64,000 nt of DNA from Kluyvera sp046569695. Its GTDB lineage: Bacteria > Pseudomonadota > Gammaproteobacteria > Enterobacterales > Enterobacteriaceae. Positions 1 to 8,354 of this stretch are shown here, one piece after another; position 1 is the first letter of the stretch; each line of letters opens with the position of its first letter. The position numbers and the translations under genes were made by a program. The stretch covers positions 248,001 through 312,000 of the forward strand of contig NZ_JBKHUI010000003.1 in assembly GCF_046569695.1 (NCBI RefSeq), in the 5' to 3' direction. Under the pieces are notes generated by a model that was given only the letters and a program-made list of their open reading frames with translations, did no database searches and had not been told where the DNA came from.

Positions 1-370
1 CATCAGATTACCGGTTATCTGGCGCGATGTTTTAACCTGCGCTTCCAACAGTTCACACTCTTGTGCACAGCGGCCATCGTTCCACAGAATCGCGGGACGC
101 AGCACGCGCTGTTGTTTATCCAGCAGCGTCGCGCCGTGCATTTGCCCGGCGATCCCCAGCGCTTTCACCCCTTGCAGGCTATGCTGCTGGCCGAGCCCCT
201 TCATGGCACGATCCGTCGCCTGCCACCACTGCTCCGGGTCCTGTTCGGACCATAGCGGATGCGGACGGGAAACCGTCAGTTTTTCCGTCTGCGACGCCAG
301 GACGGTACCCTGCTCATCAAGCAGAATCGCCTTAACGCCAGACGTGCCTAGATCTATGCCGATATACATC
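1..370 (-). CDS. xylB: Xylulokinase, 5' part only (cut by window edge)
   Basis: Phosphorylates D-xylulose to xylulose 5-phosphate with ATP, the second step of xylose catabolism in the cytoplasm. Only the N-terminal ~123 residues are in the window; the rest lies beyond base 1. The start MYIGIDLGTSGVKAIL is the FGGY-kinase phosphate-1 motif, and the stretch HPLWSEQDPEQWW is typical of enterobacterial XylB. The ATG lies at 370-368, 79 bp after the xylA stop on the same strand, so it is the second gene of a xylAB operon. Identification rests on near-collinearity with the E. coli protein as I know it. Confidence 0.95.
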
Positions 371-393
371 GCGACTGCTCCTTTAGGTGGTAC

Positions 394-424
394 GATGCCC
401 GGCAAGCTTGCGCTCCCGGGCACG
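394..424. repeat. REP-like palindrome between xylA and xylB
   Basis: An imperfect inverted repeat with arms GTGCCCGGG and CCGGGCAT around a GC-rich loop fills the intercistronic space. It resembles the enterobacterial REP/BIME class. In an operon such a hairpin could protect upstream xylA mRNA from 3' exonucleases; that role is inferred. Confidence 0.55.
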
Positions 425-449
425 GTATACTGCGAAATGCGTGATGAAC

Positions 450-1772
450 TTATTTGTCGAACAGGTAGTGGTTTACCAGCCCTTCCAGCAGTTCCTGATG
501 GCCGCTCTGGTGCTGCGGCGCCAACTGATGCTGCTCAGCATATTTCGCCAGATCCTGCAGTGACATCTGACCTTTAAGGATCTGCTGACCCAGTTCGCCG
601 TTCCAGCCCGCATAGCGTTTCGCCACGCGTTTATCCAGCTCACCACCTTCAATCATACGAGCCGCCACTTTCAGGGACAGCGCCATGGTATCCATCGCGC
701 CAATGTGGCCGTAGAACAGGTCATATTTGTCGGTGCTTTGACGACGTACTTTCGCATCGAAGTTCAGGCCACCAGTGGTGAAGCCACCCGCTTTCAGGAT
801 TTCGTACATCACCAGCGCGTTTTCTTCTACGCTGTTCGGGAACTGGTCGGTATCCCAGCCCAGCTGCGGGTCGCCACGGTTTGCATCGACAGAACCAAAC
901 AGACCCAGCGCAATGGCGGTAGCAATTTCGTGATGGAAAGAGTGACCCGCCAGCGTTGCGTGGTTCGCTTCGATATTGAGCTTAATCTCTTTTTCCAGGC
1001 CGAACTGCTTCAGGAAGCCATAAACGGTTGATGCATCGTAGTCATACTGGTGCTTGGTAGGTTCCTGAGGTTTCGGCTCGATAAGCAGCGTCCCCTGGAA
1101 ACCAATTTTGTGTTTGTGCTCAACCACCATCTGCATAAAGCGGCCAATCTGTTCACGCTCCTGACGCAGGTCGGTATTCAGCAGCGATTCATAACCTTCG
1201 CGACCACCCCACAGCACATAGTTTTCGCCACCCAGTTTATGAGTCGCATTCATCGCAGTGAACACCTGAGTCGCCGCCCAGCTAAAAACTTCTGGGTCTG
1301 GGTTAGTCGCTGCACCCGCGCCGTAGCGTGGGTTGGTGAAGCAGTTTGCGGTACCCCACAGCAACTTCACGCCGCTTTGCTGCTGTTTTTCAGCCAGCAC
1401 GTCCACCATCTGAGCAAAGTTATTCAGATACTCTTTCAGGTTGGCACCTTCCGGAGAGACGTCCACGTCGTGGAAGCAGTAGTAAGGCACGTTCAGTTTG
1501 TGGAAAAATTCAAACGCCACGTCAGCTTTACGTTTCGCACGTTCAATGGCTTCGCCTGGCTGCTGCCACGGACGATCAAATGAACCAACACCAAACATAT
1601 CCGCGCCGTTCCAGCAGAAGGTATGCCAGTAGCAGGCTGCAAAGCGCAGGTGGTCTTCCATGCGTTTGCCCAGCACGAGTTCATCTGGGTTGTAGTGGCG
1701 GAAAGCCAGCGGATTTTCGGTTTTTGGGCCTTCGAAACGAACACGATCCAGTTGGTCGAAATAAGCTTGCAT
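450..1772 (-). CDS. xylA: Xylose isomerase
   Basis: Interconverts D-xylose and D-xylulose in the cytoplasm, first step of xylose use; needs two divalent metal ions. The 440-residue product matches the usual length when the start MQAYFDQLDRVR is taken. An upstream in-frame ATG would add four residues, but its codon overlaps the GGAG ribosome site that serves the chosen start. Family signatures are visible: FHDVDVSPEG with the catalytic His, LWGGREGYE, LLIEPKPQEPTKHQYDYD and NIEANHATLAGH with the metal-binding Glu/His, and VDANRGD. First gene of the xylAB operon and divergent from xylF across a shared control region, so XylR and CRP control is expected. Confidence 0.98.
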   Translation of the reverse strand: MQAYFDQLDRVRFEGPKTENPLAFRHYNPDELVLGKRMEDHLRFAACYWHTFCWNGADMFGVGSFDRPWQQPGEAIERAKRKADVAFEFFHKLNVPYYCFHDVDVSPEGANLKEYLNNFAQMVDVLAEKQQQSGVKLLWGTANCFTNPRYGAGAATNPDPEVFSWAATQVFTAMNATHKLGGENYVLWGGREGYESLLNTDLRQEREQIGRFMQMVVEHKHKIGFQGTLLIEPKPQEPTKHQYDYDASTVYGFLKQFGLEKEIKLNIEANHATLAGHSFHHEIATAIALGLFGSVDANRGDPQLGWDTDQFPNSVEENALVMYEILKAGGFTTGGLNFDAKVRRQSTDKYDLFYGHIGAMDTMALSLKVAARMIEGGELDKRVAKRYAGWNGELGQQILKGQMSLQDLAKYAEQHQLAPQHQSGHQELLEGLVNHYLFDK

Positions 1773-2130
1773 AATGAACTCCATAATCTGACAGGCGGCG
1801 AGAAATAATTCGTGTTGTCATACTGAATTCTGATTTGCGGTTGCTCAATTACGTTATTTCACACTGCTATTAAGAGAATCCACAAATGTGCGCTGGCTCG
1901 CAAAATAAATAGGAATCCGCCTCCCTTTATGTCAGCAAATTTTGCATACGGTAATTTTAAAATCAGATCGCGGTCAAAAATTGACAATTAAACGAAATAT
2001 CGTAATGGGAAGATAAAAATCTGTAATTGCCAGCAGACGTATACATGTTAAAAATTTGCTGCGTGTTAAGTCATCTCTGTTTCTTTTATCGCCAATCTCA
2101 TCTCCTATCCCTACAGAAGGCATTACGATT
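1773..2130. promoter_or_regulatory. xylA-xylF divergent control region
   Basis: 358 bp without a gene between two divergent operons. It is AT-rich and holds one recognisable CRP site near the middle. In E. coli the equivalent interval also carries two pairs of XylR half-sites next to the xylA and xylF -35 regions; I did not identify these with certainty here, although the AT-rich stretch around 1970-2035 upstream of xylF is the natural place for one pair. Confidence 0.75.
1887..1902. promoter_or_regulatory. CRP-cAMP binding site of the xyl operons
   Basis: TGTGC-GCTGGC-TCGCA matches the CRP pattern TGTGA-N6-TCACA at 8 of 10 core positions and is centred in the xylA-xylF interval, as the single shared CRP site is in E. 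coli. It would give catabolite control of both operons. Confidence 0.75.
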
Positions 2131-3123
2131 ATGAAGATAAAGAACCTTTGCCTCACACTCTGCGCATCGCTACTTTTCACCAGCATGGCGAGCAGTGCTA
2201 AAGAAGTTAAAATCGGTATGGCTATTGATGACCTGCGCCTGGAGCGCTGGCAAAAAGACCGCGACATCTTCGTGAACAAAGCCGAACAGTTGGGTGCGCA
2301 GGTCTTTGTGCAGTCCGCCAACGGCAATGAAGAGACGCAAATGTCGCAGATTGAAAATATGATCAACCGTGGCGTAGATGTCCTTGTTATTATTCCTTAT
2401 AACGGGCAAGTACTTAGCAACGTAATTAAAGAAGCCAAACAAGAAGGCATTAAAGTATTGGCCTATGACCGCATGATTAATAATGCGGATATTGATTTTT
2501 ATATTTCCTTCGACAATGAAAAAGTCGGTGAAATGCAGGCACAAAGTCTGGTCAATCAGGTCCCTCAGGGAAATTATTTCCTGATGGGCGGCTCGCCGGT
2601 TGATAATAATGCCAAGCTGTTCCGCGCCGGGCAGATGAAAGTATTAAAACCTTATATTGATGACGGCAAGATTAAAGTCGTAGGCGATCAATGGGTTGAC
2701 GGCTGGTTACCGGAAAATGCGCTGAAAATCATGGAAAATGCCCTCACCGCCAACAATAACAAAGTGGATGCCGTGGTCGCCTCAAACGATGCCACCGCAG
2801 GCGGTGCCATTCAGGCACTCAGCGCCCAGGGTCTGGCTGGCAAAGTGGCCATTTCTGGCCAGGATGCCGACCTGGCAGGCGTGAAGCGCATTATCAACGG
2901 CACGCAGACCATGACCGTGTATAAGCCGATTACGCTGCTGGCCAATAGCGCGGCTGAGATTGCCGTCGAACTTGGTAACGGAAAACAGCCTAAAGCCGAC
3001 GCCACGCTGAATAACGGGCTGAAAGATGTGCCGTCCCGCCTGCTGACACCAATTGAAGTCAATAAAACCAATATTGACGAGACCGTAGTAAAAGACGGTT
3101 TCCATAAGAAGAGCGAACTCTAA
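2131..3123 (+). CDS. xylF: D-xylose ABC transporter, periplasmic binding protein
   Basis: Binds D-xylose in the periplasm and delivers it to XylGH. The 330-residue protein starts MKIKNLCLTLCASLLFTSMA, a Sec signal peptide with likely cleavage after SSA at residue 23. The mature part is a two-lobed sugar-binding fold (peripl_BP_4 family) with conserved stretches GMAIDDLRLERWQKDRD, IIPYNG, AYDRMIN and SNDATAGGAIQAL. A longer reading from a TTG 75 bp upstream would destroy the signal peptide, so the ATG at 2131 is preferred. First gene of xylFGHR. Confidence 0.97.
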   Translation: MKIKNLCLTLCASLLFTSMASSAKEVKIGMAIDDLRLERWQKDRDIFVNKAEQLGAQVFVQSANGNEETQMSQIENMINRGVDVLVIIPYNGQVLSNVIKEAKQEGIKVLAYDRMINNADIDFYISFDNEKVGEMQAQSLVNQVPQGNYFLMGGSPVDNNAKLFRAGQMKVLKPYIDDGKIKVVGDQWVDGWLPENALKIMENALTANNNKVDAVVASNDATAGGAIQALSAQGLAGKVAISGQDADLAGVKRIINGTQTMTVYKPITLLANSAAEIAVELGNGKQPKADATLNNGLKDVPSRLLTPIEVNKTNIDETVVKDGFHKKSEL

Positions 3124-3130
3124 ACGGCCC

Positions 3131-3151
3131 GCCCCGGCCTCGCGCTGGGGC
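3131..3151 (+). other. Intercistronic hairpin xylF-xylG
   Basis: GCCCC and GGGGC arms enclose an 11-nt GC-rich loop right after the xylF stop, with no U-run. A hairpin here could stabilise the xylF message relative to xylGH, in line with the excess of binding protein typical of ABC importers. The function is inferred. Confidence 0.4.
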
Positions 3152-3180
3152 AGCCTGGCTTACGCGGAGCACAAGCACTT

Positions 3181-4722
3181 ATGCCGTATTTACTCGAAAT
3201 GAAAAACATCACCAAAACCTTCGGGGTGGTGAAGGCGATTGATAATGTCAGCTTGCGATTAAACCCCGGCGAAGTGGTTTCTCTGTGCGGCGAAAATGGC
3301 TCAGGGAAATCGACTTTAATGAAGGTGCTATGCGGTATTTACCCGCATGGCAGCTATGAAGGGGAAATCATTTTTGCCGGTGAGACGCTACAGCCGACGC
3401 ATATTCGCGACACCGAACGTAAAGGCATTGCCATTATTCACCAGGAGCTGGCGCTGGTTAAGCATCTGACCGTGCTAGAGAACATTTTCCTCGGGGCGGA
3501 AATTAGTCGCCACGGCGTACTGGATTACGACACCATGACGCTGCGCTGCGAAAAGCTGCTCACGCAGGTGAACCTGGCGATTTCGCCGGATACGCGAGTG
3601 GGAGATTTAGGGCTCGGGCAACAACAGTTGGTTGAAATTGCCAAAGCGCTGAATAAACAGGTGCGACTGCTGATCCTCGACGAACCCACCGCGTCGTTAA
3701 CCGAGCAGGAAACCGGCGTGCTGCTAGGGATTATTCGCGATCTACAGAACCATGGCATCGCCTGCGTCTACATCTCCCATAAGCTCAACGAAGTCAAAGC
3801 CATTTCTGACACCATCTGCGTGATCCGCGACGGTCAGCACATTGGCACCCGCGATGCCACCAACATGACCGAAGATGACATCATCACCATGATGGTTGGG
3901 CGAGAATTGACCGCGCTTTACCCAAGCGAACTTCACACCGCCGGCGATGAAATTCTGCGTGTGGAACACCTCACCGCCTGGCACCCCGTGAACCGCCACA
4001 TTAAGCGCGTTAACGACATCTCCTTTAGCCTCAAGCGTGGAGAGATTCTCGGTATCGCTGGTCTGGTTGGTGCAGGCAGAACCGAGGCGGTGCAGTGTCT
4101 GTTTGGCGTATGGCGCGGGCGCTGGGAGGGAAAAATCTTTATTGATGGCAAGCAGGTGGATATCCGCAACTGCCAGCAGGCCATTGCCCACGGCATTGCG
4201 ATGGTACCGGAAGATCGTAAAAAAGACGGTATCGTGCCGGTGATGGCGGTCGGTAAGAACATTACTCTCGCGGCGCTGGGTGACTTCAGCGGCGCGCTCA
4301 GCAGCCTGGATGATGCCAAAGAGCAGCAGTGCATTTTGCAATCCATTCAGCGCCTGAAGGTCAAAACCTCTTCGCCGGATCTCGCTATTGGCCGCCTGAG
4401 CGGCGGCAACCAGCAAAAAGCCATTCTGGCGCGCTGCCTGCTGCTCAATCCGCGCATCCTCATTCTTGATGAACCCACGCGCGGTATCGATATCGGTGCG
4501 AAGTACGAAATCTACAAGCTGATCAATCAACTGGTGCAGCAAGGCATTGCCGTCATCGTTATCTCTTCGGAACTGCCGGAAGTGCTGGGTCTTAGCGACC
4601 GAGTGCTGGTGATGCATGAAGGGAAATTAAAAGCCAACCTGGTCAACGACAATCTGACCCAGGAACAAGTGATGGAAGCCGCTTTAAGGAGTGAACGTCA
4701 TGTCGAAAAACAACCCGTCTGA
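3181..4722 (+). CDS. xylG: D-xylose ABC transporter, ATP-binding protein
   Basis: Cytoplasmic ATPase that powers xylose import through XylH. It has 513 residues and two fused nucleotide-binding domains, the sugar-importer (CUT2) arrangement. The N-terminal domain has an intact Walker A GENGSGKST (residues 37-45), the degenerate signature GLGQQQLVEIAKAL and Walker B RLLILDEPTAS. The C-terminal domain has a degenerate Walker A (GLVGAGRTE), a proper signature LSGGNQQKA and Walker B ILILDEPTRGID. Starts 57 bp after xylF and overlaps the start of xylH by 23 bp. Confidence 0.97.
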   Translation: MPYLLEMKNITKTFGVVKAIDNVSLRLNPGEVVSLCGENGSGKSTLMKVLCGIYPHGSYEGEIIFAGETLQPTHIRDTERKGIAIIHQELALVKHLTVLENIFLGAEISRHGVLDYDTMTLRCEKLLTQVNLAISPDTRVGDLGLGQQQLVEIAKALNKQVRLLILDEPTASLTEQETGVLLGIIRDLQNHGIACVYISHKLNEVKAISDTICVIRDGQHIGTRDATNMTEDDIITMMVGRELTALYPSELHTAGDEILRVEHLTAWHPVNRHIKRVNDISFSLKRGEILGIAGLVGAGRTEAVQCLFGVWRGRWEGKIFIDGKQVDIRNCQQAIAHGIAMVPEDRKKDGIVPVMAVGKNITLAALGDFSGALSSLDDAKEQQCILQSIQRLKVKTSSPDLAIGRLSGGNQQKAILARCLLLNPRILILDEPTRGIDIGAKYEIYKLINQLVQQGIAVIVISSELPEVLGLSDRVLVMHEGKLKANLVNDNLTQEQVMEAALRSERHVEKQPV

Positions 4723-5881
4723 AATCAAACTGGCGGCCCCTGCATCCGCCCCTGCATTGCGGCTGAAATCGCTTAACCTGCAGGTCTTCGTCATGATCGC
4801 GGCCATTATTGTGATTATGCTGTTCTTCACCTGGACCACCGAGGGTGCCTACCTCAGTGCGCGAAACGTCTCAAACCTGCTGCGCCAGACTGCCATCACC
4901 GGCATTCTCGCCGTTGGCATGGTGTTTGTGATTATCTCCGCCGAAATCGACCTCTCCGTCGGTTCCATGATGGGCTTACTGGGTGGGGCTGCCGCCATCT
5001 TTGACGTCTGGCTGGGCTGGCCGCTGCCGCTGACCATTATCGTTACGCTGGCGATGGGCCTGGTGCTCGGTGCCTGGAACGGATGGTGGGTGGCCTATCG
5101 CAAAGTGCCGTCGTTTATCGTCACCCTTGCCGGGATGCTCGCCTTCCGCGGCATTCTGATTGGCATCACTAACGGCACCACCGTTTCCCCTACCAGCGCG
5201 GCCATGTCGCAGATTGGTCAAAGCTATCTGCCAAACGGCATCGGCTTTACCTTCGGCGCCATCGGGCTGATGGCGTTTGTTGCCTGGCAATGGCGCGGGC
5301 GAATGCGTCGCCAGTCGATGGGGCTGGGTACTCCGGCATCCAGCGGCGTGGTGGGGCGTCAGGCGCTGACGGCGGTGATCGTGCTGGGTGCCATCTGGTT
5401 GCTCAACGATTATCGCGGCGTCCCAACTCCGGTACTGCTGCTCACACTGCTGCTATTAGCAGGGATGTTTATGGCAACCCGCACCGCTTTTGGTCGGCGC
5501 ATTTACGCCATCGGCGGCAATATCGAAGCGGCGCGACTCTCCGGTATTAACGTTGAGCGCAACAAGCTTGCGGTCTTCGCCATTAATGGCCTGATGGTCG
5601 CAATTGCCGGGCTGATCCTTAGTTCACGTCTGGGAGCCGGTTCGCCATCTGCCGGGAACATTGCCGAACTGGATGCCATTGCCGCCTGCGTTATTGGCGG
5701 AACCAGCCTGGCGGGTGGCGTCGGTAGCGTTGCCGGCGCGGTGATGGGGGCATTTATTATGGCTTCACTCGACAACGGAATGAGTATGATGGACGTGCCC
5801 ACTTTCTGGCAATATATCGTCAAAGGTGCAATTTTATTACTTGCCGTCTGGATGGACTCTGCAACCAAACGGCGTGCTTGA
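4700..5881 (+). CDS. xylH: D-xylose ABC transporter, permease
   Basis: Inner-membrane channel subunit of the xylose importer, 393 residues with about ten hydrophobic helices. Conserved blocks include RQTAITGILAVGMVFVII, the EIDLSVGSMMGL segment, the RIYAIGGNIEAARLSGI coupling loop that contacts the ATPase, and the C-terminal GGTSLAGGVGSVAGA. The start MSKNNPSE is chosen because AAGGAG stands 10-15 bp upstream; an ATG nine bases earlier overlaps that site. Overlap with the xylG end suggests translational coupling. Confidence 0.97.
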   Translation: MSKNNPSEIKLAAPASAPALRLKSLNLQVFVMIAAIIVIMLFFTWTTEGAYLSARNVSNLLRQTAITGILAVGMVFVIISAEIDLSVGSMMGLLGGAAAIFDVWLGWPLPLTIIVTLAMGLVLGAWNGWWVAYRKVPSFIVTLAGMLAFRGILIGITNGTTVSPTSAAMSQIGQSYLPNGIGFTFGAIGLMAFVAWQWRGRMRRQSMGLGTPASSGVVGRQALTAVIVLGAIWLLNDYRGVPTPVLLLTLLLLAGMFMATRTAFGRRIYAIGGNIEAARLSGINVERNKLAVFAINGLMVAIAGLILSSRLGAGSPSAGNIAELDAIAACVIGGTSLAGGVGSVAGAVMGAFIMASLDNGMSMMDVPTFWQYIVKGAILLLAVWMDSATKRRA

Positions 5882-5893
5882 TTGCCCAGCCGT

Positions 5894-5923
5894 GGTGTTG
5901 CCGTTCCCCATGACGGCAACACC
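5894..5923 (+). other. Perfect 11-bp hairpin between xylH and xylR
   Basis: GGTGTTGCCGT and ACGGCAACACC pair without mismatch around an 8-nt loop. No U-run follows, so it is not a classical terminator. It may limit read-through or act as a 3' end stabiliser, lowering xylR expression relative to xylFGH. Confidence 0.55.
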
Positions 5924-5951
5924 CCTCATGATTCACGAGGAACCCTGAACC

Positions 5952-7136
5952 ATGTTTGGAAAACGTCACCGCGTGACGCTGCTATTCAATGCCAATAAAG
6001 CCTTTGATCGTCAGGTAGTTGAAGGCGTGGGTGAATACTTACAGGCGTCGCAATCTGAGTGGGATATCTTCATAGAGGAAGACTTCCGCGCACGTATCGA
6101 AAACATCAAAGAGTGGCTGGGTGATGGCGTTATTGCCGACTACGACGACCCAACCATCGAAGCGCTCCTGACCGACGTCAACGTCCCCATCGTCGGCGTA
6201 GGTGGCTCCTATCATCGTCAGGAGCAGTATCCTCCCGTTCACTATATTGCCACCGACAACTACGCGCTGGTCGAAAGCGCCTTTCTGCATCTGAAGGAAA
6301 AAGGGGTGCATCGCTTTGCGTTTTACGGGCTTCCTTCTGCTAGCGGTAAACGCTGGGCCGAAGAGCGCGAATATGCCTTTAGCCAGATAGTCGCCAAAGA
6401 GAAATATCGCGGCGTCATCTACCAGGGCCAGCAGACCGCGCCGGAAAACTGGCAGCACGCGCAAAACCGGCTTGCCGATTGGCTGCAAACCCTCCCGCCG
6501 CAAACCGGCATTATTGCCGTTACTGACTCCCGCGCCCGCCATATCCTGCAAGCCTGCGAACATCTGCATATTCCGGTACCGGAGAAGCTGTGCGTGATTG
6601 GCATTGATAACGAAGAGTTGACCCGCTACCTCTCACGCGTGGCTCTCTCCTCCGTGGCGCAAGGGGCCAGGCAGATGGGCTATCAAGCAGCAAAACTGAT
6701 GCAGCGGCTGCTGGATAACGAAGTCCTGCCGCTTCAGCGCGTGCTGGTCCCTCCGATGCGGGTGATGGAGCGACGCTCCACCGATTACCGCTCATTGAAC
6801 GATCCGGCAGTGATTCAGGCGATGCACTACATCCGCAATAACGCCTGTAAGGGCATTAAGGTCGAGCAGGTGCTGGACTCGGTGGGGATTTCTCGTTCAA
6901 ACCTCGAGAAGCGTTTTAAAGAAGAGGTAGGGGAGACAATTCATGCGGTGATCCACAGCGAAAAGCTGGAAAAAGCCCGCAGCCTGCTGGTTTCAACCTC
7001 GCTATCAATTAACGAAATCTCACAGATGTGCGGGTATCCGTCATTGCAGTACTTCTATTCGGTGTTTAAGAAAGAGTACGACACCACGCCAAAAGAGTAT
7101 CGCGAGCAGCACAGTGAATCCTTGATTCAAACCTAA
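5952..7136 (+). CDS. xylR: Xylose operon activator XylR
   Basis: Transcription activator of xylAB and xylFGH in response to D-xylose. The 394-residue protein has an N-terminal ligand domain of the LacI/periplasmic-binding type (start MFGKRHRVTLLFNANKAFDRQ) and a C-terminal AraC/XylS double helix-turn-helix from about residue 285, with SRSNLEKRFKEEVGETI and the second-helix signature SINEISQMCGYPSLQYFYSVFKKEYDTTPKEYR. E. coli XylR has 392 residues. Last gene of the xylF operon after a strong hairpin. Confidence 0.97.
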   Translation: MFGKRHRVTLLFNANKAFDRQVVEGVGEYLQASQSEWDIFIEEDFRARIENIKEWLGDGVIADYDDPTIEALLTDVNVPIVGVGGSYHRQEQYPPVHYIATDNYALVESAFLHLKEKGVHRFAFYGLPSASGKRWAEEREYAFSQIVAKEKYRGVIYQGQQTAPENWQHAQNRLADWLQTLPPQTGIIAVTDSRARHILQACEHLHIPVPEKLCVIGIDNEELTRYLSRVALSSVAQGARQMGYQAAKLMQRLLDNEVLPLQRVLVPPMRVMERRSTDYRSLNDPAVIQAMHYIRNNACKGIKVEQVLDSVGISRSNLEKRFKEEVGETIHAVIHSEKLEKARSLLVSTSLSINEISQMCGYPSLQYFYSVFKKEYDTTPKEYREQHSESLIQT

Positions 7137-7147
7137 GCCAGAGACAT

Positions 7148-7178
7148 AAAAAAGGCCTTCCAGTGGAAGGCCTTTTTT
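7148..7178. terminator. Bidirectional terminator xylR / bax
   Basis: AAGGCCTTCC and GGAAGGCCTT form a perfect stem around a 3-nt loop, with A6 before and T6 after. It serves both converging genes. Confidence 0.92.
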
Positions 7179-7192
7179 CAATGCAGCGCTGA

Positions 7193-8047
7193 TTACATAT
7201 GTGCAGCAATCAGACGTTGGTTGTCCTGGTACATCGCGAACAGGTAGTCGTTATAGCTTGAACCCTTGGTCGAATACCCTTTCAACTTATGAATCATCGC
7301 CGTGGCGGTGAGTTCCTGATCCGACTTACGCATCTGGGCGCGAGATTTACGGAACGAGGAATAAGCCGGGTGCGTATTCAGGTTAGCTGCGTAGGCCTGA
7401 ACGGACTCCTTTACGGAATTAAACTTGGTGTAACCGTTCACTGAACCTGAGCCATTTTTACAGCCTCTACCGCATTTCATGCCGAACAGGTTGTTATTGG
7501 CACGTGCCAGTTTAGAAGTACCCCAACCGCTTTCTGCAGCTGCCATCGTTGCGACCATGCTGCCTGGGATAATGTCGACACGCTCAAGCAGCGAGTTCCA
7601 CGGCACCTTACGGGTGTTGCCGTTCCAGCTGACTTTATAGCGCGCAGCAATATCTTTCAGACGCGCACGTTCAGACGGCGACCAACGACCTTCGTACTGC
7701 TTAGAAACCAGCCAGTTACGATCGGCAGTAATAGCCGCATTTTGGCTTGTGATATAAGGCATTACCGTCCGGAGAAACGCTCTTTTCCTTGGGGTTCCGG
7801 AAGGGTATTTTCGCAAATCAGGAAGTGAACTGCTCTTTACACTATTGCGAGAATACTCTTGTTTACTGCTTGCCTTGCTATAACTTGCCTTTGTTACTTT
7901 TGGTGCCGTCGCCTTCGTATGTTTTGTTACCGAGGCTTTTTGATGCTTCGTTACCGTGTGTGTTGTTGCAAACACCCCACCTGAAAAAGTCCAGATGAGT
8001 AACATAAGTATCGCGGCCCCATATCGTCGAATGGGAGTCGATATCAT
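7193..8047 (-). CDS. bax: Bax, predicted peptidoglycan N-acetylglucosaminidase
   Basis: 284-residue exported protein of the glucosaminidase family (PF01832). It opens with a Sec signal (MISTPIRRYGAAILMLLIWTF), followed by a Lys/Thr/Ser-rich linker with repeated VTK/KAS elements (about residues 30-75), then the catalytic domain with MVATMAAAESGWGTSKLA holding the expected catalytic Glu, and NNLFGMKC. The linker is longer and more repetitive than in E. coli Bax (274 residues). Expected substrate is periplasmic murein; the physiological role is not well known. Divergent from malS. Confidence 0.93.
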   Translation of the reverse strand: MISTPIRRYGAAILMLLIWTFSGGVFATTHTVTKHQKASVTKHTKATAPKVTKASYSKASSKQEYSRNSVKSSSLPDLRKYPSGTPRKRAFLRTVMPYITSQNAAITADRNWLVSKQYEGRWSPSERARLKDIAARYKVSWNGNTRKVPWNSLLERVDIIPGSMVATMAAAESGWGTSKLARANNNLFGMKCGRGCKNGSGSVNGYTKFNSVKESVQAYAANLNTHPAYSSFRKSRAQMRKSDQELTATAMIHKLKGYSTKGSSYNDYLFAMYQDNQRLIAAHM

Positions 8048-8354
8048 TAGGTCTCCAGGTCGGATTTAATCATTCCAACGCCTTATTATTTCAAAAAATT
8101 GAGAGCTGAATCTCAAATTATAGCAAAAATAGCCCGCCAACGCACGCTCAGGAAATAGTCCGATTCCGAATCGGCATGTGGACGCGATTCAGCATAGGGC
8201 AAATTACGCAGGCAGAATGTCAGCCACCTCTCATTTTAGTTCATTTTTTGACCTCTATCACTCAGCCCTGCTTCTCCTCCTTTTGCCAGGAGGAGTACAG
8301 CGCGATAAGCGACTGGCACACTAAGGAAAAATTCGTTGGCACAAGGATCCCGGA
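8048..8354. promoter_or_regulatory. bax-malS divergent promoter region
   Basis: 307 bp without a gene between divergent bax and malS. The bax side is AT-rich. The malS side carries an inverted pair of GGAGGA-type hexamers, listed separately. Nothing else recognisable was seen. Confidence 0.6.
8274..8295. promoter_or_regulatory. Putative MalT boxes upstream of malS
   Basis: CTCCTCC and GGAGGAG form an 8-nt-spaced inverted pair about 60 bp before the malS start. The MalT box core is GGA(T/G)GA, and malS is a known MalT target in E. coli, so these are good candidates. They differ from the consensus by one base each. Confidence 0.4.
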
